A DNA stretch of 64,000 nt from Fistulifera solaris (Eukaryota > Bacillariophyta > Bacillariophyceae > Naviculales > Stauroneidaceae): positions 2,356,001 to 2,420,000 of the forward strand of contig AP026162.1 in assembly GCA_030295235.1 (NCBI GenBank), written 5' to 3'. Below the pieces are notes generated by a model. That model saw nothing but the letters and a program-made list of their open reading frames with translations, was not told where the DNA came from and did not search any database. The position numbers and the translations under genes were made by a program. Positions 39,710-51,941 of this stretch are shown piece after piece; position 1 is the first letter of the stretch; each line of letters opens with the position of its first letter.

Positions 39710-42700
39710 ATGGGAAAGAAGCATTGTGGCGGGCGTGGGCGCGGGTCCTCGAATGGTGGCAGACAAGGGGGCAGGACTTCAACCGCATCACGCACACAGT
39801 TTTCCGGTGATATGTCGTATCGTCGTAGAAGGTTTTTCGATGCTCTAGTCAAAAAGAAACAGCTACTTTCGAGGGGAAAACTCAAGTGTTACGTTTTATT
39901 GAAGGAATGGAGAGCTTCTCTTCCAAAGCTGAATTGATGGACAAGATCGAAGATCGTCGGGACCATGGCATGAAGCGTATTCGTGAAATGTTAAGCTACT
40001 TGAATTCCATTGAAGATGTCGATCAAATTCTCGTCCGCATACTTCGCTTGTTTCTCGATAAAGAGCTTGACAAGCCTATGTATCTGCCCAAACGCAACAA
40101 GATTCTCATGGCGATCTATATCTCCCCATGTTTGATGGAGACACTCGTTGCACGAGATGCCGCCTCACAGCTTCATCAAGAAGCCGCGGAATATCTTTGT
40201 CTATTCCTGCAAGAAATCTCCAAAGCTTTCATGGAGGCCAGGAAGTCTGAGTACGTCACGACGATGGCAAAGTCTTTACGAAGTCGCGGTGAGGGTAGAT
40301 GCTGCGACCCTTTGTGCAATCCTACTGGTGGATGAACAGGTCGCCATCGACGAGAATGCTTTGTACTTAAAGACTACGAATGATAAGACATCGGTTTGCT
40401 GGGTTACAGACAACATTCCGCCAGGAGGAAGACACGACAACGACGAGCGGAGTTTCCGTGACATTCAAATTCTCCCGACGACAGATGAGCTTTGTTGCGA
40501 GGCTAAACCATGGCTGCCTTTACGTGACCAAAATGCGATCATTAATGATCCTGCGACGCGCTTGCTAGACAAGCATTTTCGTCTTTTAAGAGAAGATGCT
40601 ATATCCACTATCAAGGAAAATATTGAGCAACAAACGCGGTCGTGGAAAAATGCCAGAATTGTTGATTTGGACTTCACAGGCTTCGGAAAGAGCAAGCTAT
40701 TTACCTTTCTGGTCCAGCTTGATTCTCGTCCTGGAGGCAACCCCAAGTGGGAAATTTCCCGTGCACTCATGCAAGGGTCCGTTGTCGCTTTGTGTATAGA
40801 CGGAGCACCTCATCTGATGGGCAGAATCTCCCATCGAGATCATGAGACTCGTGGCGCCTGGCTCAAAGATCCTCAAGGCCCTATTGTGGGTGTGTTCTTC
40901 GAGCCACACACGAAAGACTTCCAAAACGCGTTGATTGATGTTTTGAAGAATCTTCCTTATAGTAAGCACGAGTCTAACGAAATCATGCAGGAGGAGCCAA
41001 CTAGATCGAAACAGAAAAAGAGCAGTGGAAAGGATCAGAAGAACGATGGTGGAAATAAGGGAAAGCCGAAAAGAAGGGCGGCGGAGCGAACCATCAGAGT
41101 GACTGCGCATCATCCAAAACTTTCCATGAGTTGCAGAAGTACGACTTGGTCGAAGCGTCATCTTCCTTTTTCACCTATCAACCGATACTTGCTTCGCTTC
41201 AATCAAAATATTCACTACCATTTCTGGAAGAGCTTTGTAGCTCTTCTTCGCTGAGAATTTCTCACCCTCCCAACTATCTTCCGGATACGCTTTGCATGCC
41301 AAAGGGAAAAAGTTTTAATGGATATTGTTGCAGCATATCTTCGTGGTCGTCTGCTGATCTTGTAAGCAACACGAGCTTGGATTCAAGTCAAGCAGATGCT
41401 CTTCACCATGCATTCACGTCACGAGTCTCGCTTATACAAGGTCCGCCAGGAACAGGAAAGACTTTTATCGGGGCTTTGATTGCTCGCATGATTCGGGAGA
41501 ATACGAATCAATCCATTCTTTGCATCTGCTTTACTAATCATGCTCTGGATCAATTCCTTGAACACATGCTCGACGCAGGAGAGACTAGTATAGTTCGTTT
41601 GGGAGGAAGATCGAAATCCGAAAGATTGAGAGGATACGGTCTTCGCGATTTGGTTCACAGCAAGGCACAGAAAACCAACTTTTCTCGGATGAAACAAATC
41701 GATGGCCAGCTTCATTCTCAACGTGAACAAATCCAGCAGTGTATCAAGACGCTAAAGACCCAGATTAGTTGGCAAAGTCCCCTTGGAGGTATTCAACGAT
41801 TCCTGCAAGACGAATATCCCGATGAATATGAATGTTTTCCTGACATGTCGGAAGACGCAGATGGGTTCAAGACGGCGGGGAAGAAAGGGAAGGCATTCTA
41901 AAGGGACGAGCTCTGGATACGATGGATCAAGGGAGAAGCGTTTCCTGACTTTTTGCGAGACAGGCTTAACCCATTTGGGCCCGATATGTTCGAGGACTTC
42001 TGGGCTATGCCTCACAACGCTCGACTGGATCTTGTAGATGCATGGAAGAGTGATATGTTTGCGGAAACGGTCGAAAAATTGAAGGATGCTTTGACTGACT
42101 ACAGTGACTTGGTGCGCGAGCGGGATGCGCTAAAACAGACAGAAGACTTACAGATTCTAAAAAGTGCTCGAGTCATTGGCGCCACGACCACCGGTGCGGC
42201 CAATTTCAAGGATTTGCTAGCTTCGAAAGCGGCCGGGGTCATCATTATTGAAGAAGCAGGCGAAGTTCTTGAAAGTCACGTACTGTCGGCTCTACATGCG
42301 AACTCGACAAAGCACTTAATTATGATCGGCGATCACAAACAACTGCGTCCGAAAGTTGAAAATTATTCCCTTTCGACTGTATCAGGGCACGGCTATGATC
42401 TTGATTGTTCACTCTTTGAACGGCTTGTTTTGTCGAATCTACCTTCTGCGACACTCAACGTTCAACATAGAATGCGTCCCGAGATATCACAGTTTATACG
42501 GTCTCAGACATATCCGCAGCTACAGGATCACAGTTCGGTTCGTGAGTTTCCCCACGTGAAAGGCGTCACGCAAGACGTAGTCTTTATTAATCATACGGTC
42601 CTGGAGGACGGGGCTAGCGCGAAAGACGATGATTTGGGGAAGACTAAGTCGAATACCCACGAAGCCGAATTGTGTGTCGAGATCGTTCGATTCTTTCTGT

Positions 42701-45314
42701 TGCAGGGTTATGCACCTAGTCGAATTGCCATCTTGACACCATATCTTGGACAGCTGATGAAAATACTGAGCTTGGTGAGAAGTAGTCTCCGTGAAGCAAT
42801 AGCGTGTGTTAGTGAACAAGACCAGCGCGACCTTGAGGACATCGGAGACGAGAATGAACCTGTGAATGACGAAGTCTCTGATAGAAGTGTCAGGTGCTCC
42901 ACGGTCGATAATTTTCAAGGAGAAGAAGCTGATCTTATTGTCATCTCACTTGTAAGATCCAATAATCTTGGAAACGTCGGTTTTCTCAAGGAGCCACAAC
43001 GAGTGAACGTTCTCATGTCTCGTGCGAAGCATGGAATGTTCATTGTTGGCAACGCTTCCGCTTTGCGAAATTCGAAAGCGGCGAAGAAGGTATGGGATCC
43101 CATTCTCGACCGGTTAGAGTCGGAAGGAAGGCTACTACCGGGACTTCCTACTTACTGCTCGCTCCACCCCGATGACGATCCCATTGTTCTCTCGAAAATG
43201 GAAGATTGGAGAACATGCAGACCGAATGGTGGTTGCAGCAGGCCGTGCCACTTTCGTATGGAATGCGGTCATGAGTGCACTTCCAGCTGTCATCCAAACG
43301 ACAAGGACCACAAACTGCTTCAACGGAACTGCTGCAAACCTTGCAAGCGAGTACCATCGGAATGTCCGTTCGGTCACCAGTGTAACAAGTTGTGTAAGGA
43401 AGATTGCGGCACATGCGACGTTAATGTCGGCAACGTACGCTTGAACTGTGGCCACTCGATGGACAACGTTCGGTGTCACCAAGTTTGCAACGACAAACAA
43501 GTCGAGACGTTGACGAAGCTTTGTATGCATCCTGTGTCACACGTCTTTACTGCCTGTGGCCATACAGCTCAAACTAGTTGCGGAAACGCCAATCGTCCAA
43601 GCCCTGTATGTCCCTTAAAATGTGGTAAAGCGATCGAGCTCTGCGGTCACCCCTGTACGCGGGATTGTGGTTCCTGTGAAGGTGATCACTTCTGCGAACT
43701 GAAATGCGAGCGCGTTTTGTTTTGTGGTCATTTATGCGGACGTCAGTGTCACGGCAGCGAAGAATGCCCTCCTTGTTTTGAACGGTGTGCAGTAAAATGT
43801 AGCCATTCGGGTTGTCCAAAGAAATGCCACGCACCGGTGAGTCCACCACGTTTCCCAATGTCTATCTTGTGTTATCGTGTGTCTTACGTTAGTCGGAACA
43901 GTGTGCTTCATGTGTAGAGGACTGTGAATGGGAATGTGAACACCAAGGCCGTTGTGATGTTGTTTGTGGCGCTCCTTGTACAAGGCTGCCATGTGATAAG
44001 GTAAGAGTAACGTTCGCACCAAATGATGGCATGCGTTCAACCCATACTGAAGCTCTGTGTCGTTCTTATTCTAGCGTTGCCAGAAGAAGCTTGAATGTGG
44101 ACACATTTGCCCGTCGGTCTGCGGTGAACCATGCCCCTCGAAGAAATACTGCCAAGAATGCGGAGAAGATTGGGTCAAGTCTCATGTCCTCGATGTGATT
44201 TTACTTCAAAACTACAGAGACCATGACGTGGATGATGACCCTATCGTTGTTCTCCCCCTGCGGTCATTTCTACGCAAGTAGCACAATGGATGGGCATCTG
44301 GCGATGTCCGAGGTGTACGAGAAGTGCCAGCGAACCGGCAAGTTCATCGGATTGAAGAGTCTCATGGATGCCAACGTCAATGAAAAGCCGGCTGTTTGTC
44401 CGGACTGTCGATCAATAATTCACTCGGTACGGCTATATGGGCGGTTCCTCAACTTGAAAGGGTTGAGGAGCTTAGAGCGCAAGCACATGTTTCTTGTTCG
44501 GAACAAATTGGCAGGTCTACATCGTATTCGCGAGGAAGGTACAACGCACGATGAATCAAAGTTTTTGAAACAGTTGCGTGAGCTTGAGAAGACAATTATG
44601 AACAGTCCTATGAGAAAAGTGAAGAATGCGTGTTTGTCGTCTGCTCATTCGATGGAAGTGCCTTCGCCTCCAGTCATCCCGCTGCTGGGAACATTGGAGC
44701 TTAGAGGACAAGTGTATTCCGATCAGATAGAAAAACTATTGAAAGTGGACCGCGCAATTGCTGCAGATGAAGTGAAGAATAAAGCGATGGATATGGTCCA
44801 GGAATGTTTCGAGCTGGCAGCAGAGACGTATCGAAGAGGAATTGCGATTGCGGATGGATCCGAAAGCAAGAGATCTGGTGCTACCTTGCGACTGGCGTTT
44901 GCTTCGCTCCTTTGCGGAGTCTCCAGGTCGCGTCGTATTCCTGGAGATGGATTGAAAGAGGAAGCAGACGCAATGATGGATTGGATCGTTGCGAACGAAG
45001 CCGTTCTCGGAAATGAACTTGTGACCAGGGCCCGCAGAATGAAGCAAGATTTCGATAACCGCGACATCCTCGAGGTTGTAATGGCGATGAAAGTCGAAGG
45101 AGGTTATGACTTTGGCGGAAGTTGGTCCAGCCACTGGTTTGAATGTCCCAACGGGCACCCCTATTTCATTGGAAATTGCGGAGGCGCCATGCAGGAATCC
45201 AACTGTCTCGAGTGCGGTGCCCGAGTTGGAGGAACTAGCCACAATCTCATTGCATCAAACCGCCGAGCGAATGGTTTAATAGCGCAAATTAGAGCTGCCG
45301 CACCGCAGCTTTAA
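39710..45314 (+). CDS. ZNFX1-like SF1 RNA helicase with NFX1 zinc fingers and RZ finger, frame broken
   Basis: About 1824 residues, ATG at 39710. Exons: 39710-43836, 43893-44000 and 44075-45314. An RGG-like N-terminus (GGRGRGSSNGGRQGGR) precedes a helical region. SF1 motifs: GPPGTGKTFIGALIARM (I), VIIIEEAGEVLESHVL (II), MIGDHKQLRPKVENYSL (III), NVQHRMRPEIS (IV), STVDNFQGEEADLIVISLVR (V) and NVLMSRAKHGMFIVGN (VI). Then a run of cysteine/histidine NFX1-type fingers, and a C-terminal RZ finger FECPNGHPYFIGNCGGAMQE. Breaks: 39877-39880, 40269-40271, 41062-41064, an in-frame TAA at 41899-41901, and one extra C at 44254-44258. ZNFX1 proteins sense dsRNA in animals and sustain small-RNA inheritance in worms; the diatom role is unknown. 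Confidence 0.87.
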
Positions 45315-45655
45315 ACGTAATACTTCTTAGTCTTCGACATTTGTAGTCTACGTGAGAACCTTCTGGGCTTGCTCCTTTTGATTTTATTGTTGAGTCTAAG
45401 ATGTAAATACGATTTACGTAGTCTATTGCCTTCATTCTGCTTCGCGTCGCATTCATGAAATGCCTGTCCGTCACCCGGTATTTTTTGAACCGCGGAAACA
45501 GCGTCAGAAAATTGCGACAAAAATGAAGAAGAAAAAATAATAATATAGAGAGACCGCTTATCTTGTCAATTAGAACGAATTAGGCAATAGAGGCTGCTCT
45601 TTTAGAAGAAGAAACAGATTGATAGCTTCTCGCCTGTGCGGTTCTGTTATTTAGA
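45315..45655. other. Intergenic region
   Basis: 341 bp between co-directional genes; nothing recognised. Confidence 0.4.
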
Positions 45656-48436
45656 ATGAAGTGGCGAGAACGGAGGAGGAGCCTCTGCTGTAGGCTCCTT
45701 TTGATGTTTTCTCTCCTTCCCACAATGCACTCCTTTGTCGCCTTGCAGCGTTCGCAGCAGCGCGCTCTCTTGCATCCTTTGCATGGCATTCGAGGTTTTC
45801 GCACATGGCTGGAATCTACATATCCCGACGCAATTTATCCGATCCGTCGAAATCAAGACCAGGAGAACTTCGATCACGTTTTGATCGATCTGAATCAATT
45901 CTTACACATTATTGTTCGAAACAGTCGATCCGACGAACACGCCTTGTTATTACTGATGAAAGAATTAGATTTGCTAATACAAATGGCGACTCCGACTAAG
46001 TCGCTGGTCTTGGCCATTGACGGACCTCCCAGTGCCGCGAAGTTAGCCACACAACGGCAACGCCGTCTCGAGAAAATTATCAAAGTAGAACGAACCTTGA
46101 AGCGACTCAAACAACGTCCCCTTCGCGTCGCTCGCCGAAAGCGTTCCATTTTAGGGGATACGCGCGTACTGGCCTTGACGCCCTCCACAAAATTCATGAA
46201 ATCCGTAGAGCAGGCCTTGTTGTACTGGACGTGGCAACGATTGAGCAATCGCAATTCGTGTTTACCAGAGGGCGTTCATGTATATATTAGCCCGAGTTCC
46301 GCACCTGGAGAAGGAGAAGTTAAATTATTGGAATGGTTGTATCGACATGCGTCTCAACCTCATCAAATCAACGAGTCCGTGGCTTTGTTGGGAGGTGATG
46401 CCGATTTAGTAGTCGAAGGGCTGATGCTGAATCGACCCAATGTGTTTTGTTTACTACCGCATGTGAAGAAACAATTTTCCTGTGTGAGTGTGTGGCAGCT
46501 TACGCGTGATCTAGCGCGAAAAACGGGAGTACAATATGCCGACGAGCTGCCGCAGCGAAGACTCGATTGGGTCTTATTGATTCTGTTGAATGGGAATGAC
46601 TATGTCAACAAATTGCGTGGATCGAGTGGCTTCAATCGTTTAATGAAGGCGTACAGCAAAGTCCTGCGTCATTATCCCAATGGCGGTCTGGTAGTCATAG
46701 AGTCGCTGGACTTTCAGCTAGATTTTTGCATCGAGTTCTTTCAAGAATTATCACGAAATTTGCAGCCCTTTAGCGAAACATCTGCTGATGAATGTGATAC
46801 CTGCTTAAGCAAACTATATCAATTCGCGGCGACAGGCTATCTACCACAGCCGGTCAATTTCGAGATCAAGTTGGACGTCATCGATGAAAACAATGGAGTG
46901 AATACAAATAAAGAGGACGACGACGAAGCTTTCGATTACGAAGCTAATTCTCTTTTTCTTGGACTAGACGAGGAGGACGACGTTTCAGAAACCGGATTCG
47001 ATATTGGATACGATGAAAGCGACGAAAATGATACCACTGGCAAGAATGAGTTAGTGTTGCAATTGGGGGATCCTGCCTCGGATGATTATTATGAATTCTC
47101 GGCATGGGTCCCTCAAGGACATAAGTTGAAGGGGGCTAAACAACGACTGGCCTCCGTAGCTTTACGGGAGCTTTTGGTCACTGATGAGATAGAATTTGTG
47201 CTGGATGACATGAAAGTAAGAGGGAAAATGATTGAATGTGATGTGCCCTTATATTTGTACGGGCTCCTGTGGACACTACAAACTTATCAAGACGGCGCAT
47301 GTGCGGACTATGGATTCCAGTATGGCGACCGTCGCTTGGCACCGTCAGCAAAAGATTTAGTGGAATACTTCGAGCAAGCGAAAGCGGCCGGTCGGTCCAT
47401 TGGTATCTCTTCTCTCCGCAATGGCTATACACCGCCTGTTGCAGCTGGAATCGCTTGCTTGGCAGCCTTGCCCTTGCAAGCAAAAGAGTATATTGCGGAG
47501 CCGTACAAGTACCTCGATGATGAATTTGTGGAATCTACTTTTCAAAGCTGCGTAAACGAAACTTCGCTTACTTTTAATATGAAATTGTTTGCGCACCTCT
47601 GCAATGACGAAGTTAAAAAGCGCGCTCTTTCGGATGATCGATTCCATATTTCTGAACCAAAAGCACACTCTACCAACTCATTAGGGAGGGAACGGCAGAT
47701 AACAATGGGTGACGATTCCTGGACTGTGCTGACAAAAAGGGATGAAAGCCTAGTGCATCCATTTCAACCACCAGAACCTTTCTTGGATCGTCTATCGGAG
47801 TTATGGCACAACAATTATATCCAAGCGCAAAGAGTCAATGCAACCTCTTCGCCACGACCTCGCTCCGTATGGAACGAGGCAACAACTCAGGACCACCAAA
47901 GTGTTGCAAGTAAGGATCGTACAGCGAATCGTCGTGAAAACACGGATGCACCCAATTTATCTAAAGTCGGAAATGGCACACTTATTGAAGATGTCATCTA
48001 CGGCGAGGCTTACCAAAAGCCAGTGAAAATAGCTAAGGCCATAAGGAAAAGTGCTACGTCTCGAAACGACAAAACCCCGAACATAAGAGATACAAGTGCC
48101 CCGATTTCTTTAAGAGACGGGGTGACAGCGTTAGCGTGTTTGAAGCAGTTAGAAGATAAGCGCTTCATCGGTAAAATAGATTGGTCTGCAAAGCCTATTC
48201 TAGGCAACGACGCCTTAATCGAAGAGAGCTGGACACTTGTCATCGATAAGGGAGGATGTCTGAATGACAAAGCTGTGTTTCAAGGCGTACGGGAACCAAA
48301 AATGACAAAACAGTCTGTAAAGCAAGAATTATCGAGCCAAGCCCTTACTCACATACTAGGAAATGTAAATTGGGCCAACTTATCTTACCAGGAAATCCGA
48401 AGTTTGATTAAGACAAAGATGTCTGTAACTGAGTGA
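45656..48436 (+). CDS. XRN-family 5'-3' exoribonuclease with plastid-like presequence
   Basis: 926 residues in one intact frame, ATG at 45656. The XRN N-terminal nuclease shows GIRGFRTWL, DHVLIDLNQFLH, VLAIDGPPSAAKLATQRQRR, SPSSAPGEGEVKLLEWLYR, ALLGGDADLVVEG and LLILLNGNDYVNKL, so the metal-binding acidic residues are kept. After an acidic insert (about 420-460) comes VPLYLYGLLWTLQTYQDGAC, matching the XRN middle domain. The first 30 residues, with a basic start, a hydrophobic stretch (CCRLLLMFSLLPTMHSF) and Phe then VALQ, form a signal peptide plus diatom plastid motif. That suggests a plastid (or secretory) location, whereas known XRNs are nuclear or cytosolic. It converges with the CRAL-TRIO gene with only 16 bp between stop codons. 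Confidence 0.88.
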   Translation: MKWRERRRSLCCRLLLMFSLLPTMHSFVALQRSQQRALLHPLHGIRGFRTWLESTYPDAIYPIRRNQDQENFDHVLIDLNQFLHIIVRNSRSDEHALLLLMKELDLLIQMATPTKSLVLAIDGPPSAAKLATQRQRRLEKIIKVERTLKRLKQRPLRVARRKRSILGDTRVLALTPSTKFMKSVEQALLYWTWQRLSNRNSCLPEGVHVYISPSSAPGEGEVKLLEWLYRHASQPHQINESVALLGGDADLVVEGLMLNRPNVFCLLPHVKKQFSCVSVWQLTRDLARKTGVQYADELPQRRLDWVLLILLNGNDYVNKLRGSSGFNRLMKAYSKVLRHYPNGGLVVIESLDFQLDFCIEFFQELSRNLQPFSETSADECDTCLSKLYQFAATGYLPQPVNFEIKLDVIDENNGVNTNKEDDDEAFDYEANSLFLGLDEEDDVSETGFDIGYDESDENDTTGKNELVLQLGDPASDDYYEFSAWVPQGHKLKGAKQRLASVALRELLVTDEIEFVLDDMKVRGKMIECDVPLYLYGLLWTLQTYQDGACADYGFQYGDRRLAPSAKDLVEYFEQAKAAGRSIGISSLRNGYTPPVAAGIACLAALPLQAKEYIAEPYKYLDDEFVESTFQSCVNETSLTFNMKLFAHLCNDEVKKRALSDDRFHISEPKAHSTNSLGRERQITMGDDSWTVLTKRDESLVHPFQPPEPFLDRLSELWHNNYIQAQRVNATSSPRPRSVWNEATTQDHQSVASKDRTANRRENTDAPNLSKVGNGTLIEDVIYGEAYQKPVKIAKAIRKSATSRNDKTPNIRDTSAPISLRDGVTALACLKQLEDKRFIGKIDWSAKPILGNDALIEESWTLVIDKGGCLNDKAVFQGVREPKMTKQSVKQELSSQALTHILGNVNWANLSYQEIRSLIKTKMSVTE

Positions 48437-48452
48437 AAGGTCCGTCAAGACG

Positions 48453-51400
48453 TTATGTGCACTCGAAAGCCTGTGGTCTGACAGATGCATTACCTCCAAC
48501 GAGCTTAACCAGATTGTCTTTGTCAATAAACTCCTGCAAGTCTCGAAATTTTCTGAGAAAATGGATTTTATCTCTGGTCCGGGGAGACTTGATCACAACT
48601 GACGCTGCCAGAGTCCCACTCAGAACGGTCTTTATCATGGCTTTCCGGTCGTGGCCCACTACAACCAAAGCCTTGCTTAGTCTTTCAGGATAATGTTTCA
48701 TAACAATATCAATCAGACGCAAAAGCACTCTCCTGTTGCTATGCGTGTACCACTTCTCGGCGTTATGATGCACACGTGGGTTGTAATCGGCGAGGTCATT
48801 GTTTACGCCATTGACAGTAGATGCATCGTCGTCTTTCGTGTCTAAGTCTTCACCAGCTACATCATTTCCATCCGAGTGGCGTTTTCGTCGAATACCGGCG
48901 ACTATTACTACAGTGCACTGAACTCGTGGATTGTTTCTAGCAAAAAGTTCAGGCTCGCTTCCAGACGGTGTAGAACAGCTGCAATAGTCGCGTCTTCATT
49001 TTTTCTCCAAGGACCCAAGCAGATGTTACGGAAGTAGAAGACGGGATTGCCTTCCATATCTTTGCCTTGATGGAAAAATTGACCGCTTTGAAGCTCTACC
49101 CGACATGCCTTCGCGTTTATTGGAAAGGTCAAATTTCTCCAGCAGGTACTTTGAACGATGTGCACAGCTGCAAGCTTGATACTACCATCCGAGCCAATTA
49201 AGTAACGACGAATGTCATCGCGAGTTAGCATTTGTAGAATTGGTTTCTGTAAGAATCCATCAGGACTATCTTCTGGATACAGACAGTCGTCTCTACGGAC
49301 AGGAATAGTCACGTTTCTGAAGCAATCAATGACCTCACTGATAGCACGTTCGAGGAGATTAGCAGTACGTGTTGCCTCTGGATGGTTGCTTGTAGTGTGA
49401 AAACTCTCTGACAACGAAAGCTCATCGGATTGGTGATGCACCAAAGCATATTCTCTTTGTCGTTTCGCCCTTAGCGATTGAAATGCTTCCAAAATTGGGT
49501 CTACCAGCAAAATTTTGAAAAGAGTTCCGATGTCACTTGTCTTCCGCTCACAGTTTTCAATTGCTCGATACTTATCGAGGAGGATATCGTTGTCAGTGAT
49601 ATATTTCAAGGGAAGAGAACAATCTTCAAGTTTGTACGAAACAATACGAATAGACCCCACAGCTCTTTCTGGCACTTCATCGCTCTTCATCCCGGCAATT
49701 AAATACGTGAAATCAGTTACATCATTAGAAAACCCGTCGCATTCCATATAGCAGATCAGAAATCTAGCAAGTAGACTATTTTTGCGTCGAGACTTCAAAT
49801 GTGTTGAACAAGCAACATAGTTCGTTGGCATTTTCGCGTCCTCCTGTAAGGCTCCTCCAAAATGATGAGTATCACCACATTCGGAGAGATTGATTGGCGG
49901 TATCGTACTGCGCTTACGAGAGGATGATGGGGCTCCTACTGAGCTTCGCCGGCGATGGGTAATTCTCATCATGAAAGACAGAAAGGAGAGCATGAGACGA
50001 GCAAGCCACGACAAACGCTGCTGGTCAATACCCAGCTGTAAAGCACATTCGAGTCGCTGCCTACGCTCTTCGGCACTTCCTCGAACAAACCGATCGACCT
50101 GTAAAATTGTGTCTGCGTGAGAACAACTCGCATGGCAGCAGCAGAACCACCGATTGGAGACCACAATAAAACGATTTGCTTACATTCCGGTCGAACGTTG
50201 AATCAATTCCTTCGGGTAGAGATCGCACGAGTACTTGTACATTGGCAATGCTCCGCCGCCCTTCCGCGAAATAAACATGAACAAAGAAATGATGCGATGG
50301 ATGCTTTTGCACCAACTTTGTAAGGCTGGGAATGGCGGCGACAGGATCTAGGTTGGGTTGCAGCGGATAATCGCTCCAATTCGGATCCCAACGAAACGAA
50401 TGCATTCCCACCAGCGCATAGCCCTGATACTGGCTTGAGGAAAGAGGAGCGACACCGTTCAATCCCATGTGCCACCACCGTGATTCTTTCAACTGCTCCT
50501 TGGTTCTCACAGGGCACAATACATCCCGCGATACGGTGGGCTCGTAATATTCATTCTTGGCATTTACATCATGCCTTACATTTTCCTGATTCTCATCACA
50601 AGCTAATCGCTTCTTCCAATAGGGATCGATGGGTCTTTTTTCTAACTTCCATCCCAAATTGGCGACTTTTCGAGCTTCTACGTATGCTTGTACCCACCGC
50701 GCTGCTTGTGCTACCTGTTTCCGCAACTGCAGTAATTCTTCCATCCGCTCACGAGAAACCGAGGAATGAGGTGTAGCCGTTTCTTTTACAATCGGTACGA
50801 AGAGACGAAAGAAATCCACGACCCCTAATAGCATTCGTTTTCCAACATATTCTGGTTTCAATCGGGAAGATGCCTCGTCTTTAGGATCCACTGGAGCCGT
50901 CGAAGCCCCCGTTTTTCCCGACCGGCGAACCCACCACAATGCCTCCAGACGCAAGCGAATGGTCGAATGATGCATCCCCAAACAACGCATGGCATCATCC
51001 CAACAGACGCCACTGGGTTCGGTCGAAATACTGGGGAGGACTGTCGTATCGGAAGAGGGTGGCAGGTGAATGGACGCATCGTGCAGCACCACTTCCTTTC
51101 CTTCGTACGCCATACTCCCCCGATGAACCAATTCCAAGGCTTCATACAAGGCCAACAAGGGTGCTCCCACAAATTGCAGCGCCAGTAAATCGGCTTGAAA
51201 TTGCGCGGCCACGGCCGCCGAGGGGAACGTATGTTCCTTCCATTCGTCCCGGGGTGCCCCTATGCGATACAATTCCAAAATCCCACTTTCGACGGGTGTC
51301 ACGACATGAATGCCGATTTGATCCACCTCGAGGGTCCGTCCATCCTCGAACGCCATAGTGCGTTGGGGTATTTGCAAGACAACCGGTTGTTGCAAATTCC

Positions 51401-51941
51401 ATATAGTATCGGGTGGCAACAATCGACGACTGGCTTCCGTCCACGTCGGCGGTGGTACCATGGTTTCGTACCGAATGGTTTGTTGAACCGGGCCTCCGGG
51501 ATATTGAAACCGACACGCCAACGATTGTGGCATTCGTTGGTGGGAAGGATCCCAAGGATCGTCTTCGTGAGGATCTTGTTGATGTTGTAAAAAGGATCGC
51601 ATCAGATTCATGCTATCGGCACGTCGACGACGGCGATGATAAGAAGACGAAGAAGAAGAGTCCAGTTGCTTTCGTCCTCGTTTATGATAGTTCTTTCCCC
51701 AAAATAATGCAAAACATCCTACGACGAACAGCAGAAAACTACCCCCGATGACGGGCCATCCCGACACATGGTCAGCGTGTATACCGATAGCGAGGCGTCT
51801 CCAAAAGGGCAGCGAATTATCTACTGCTATCACGAGAAAAAGCTCCTGATTGTCTTCTTCTGCAAGACATGATTCAAGAAGTAGATTGCTGGATGAATGG
51901 TTGTGCATTACAGGAAAATGAGAAAGGACCGACGACGACAT
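48453..51941 (-). CDS. Large membrane-anchored CRAL-TRIO (Sec14-like) lipid-binding protein, frame broken
   Basis: About 1134 residues, ATG at 51941. Exon 1 is 50184-51941, the intron is 50099-50183 (85 bp, GTAAGC...TTTTACAG) and exon 2 is 48453-50098. The splice joins IDSTFDRN to VDRFVRGSAEERRQRLE, so what look like two genes are one. A membrane segment (GGSFLLFVVGCFALFWG) lies at about 64-80. The middle region (WWHMGLNGVAPLSSSQYQG...FFVHVYF) is unrecognised. The C-terminal CRAL-TRIO lobe has GQFFHQGKDMEGNPVFYFRN, then LLRLIDIVMKHYPERLSKAL and RDKIHFLRKFRDLQEFI. A base is missing at 48921-48922; adding it restores HEFQCTVVIVAG. It is probably a lipid-transfer or lipid-sensing protein; the ligand is unknown. 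Confidence 0.78.
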
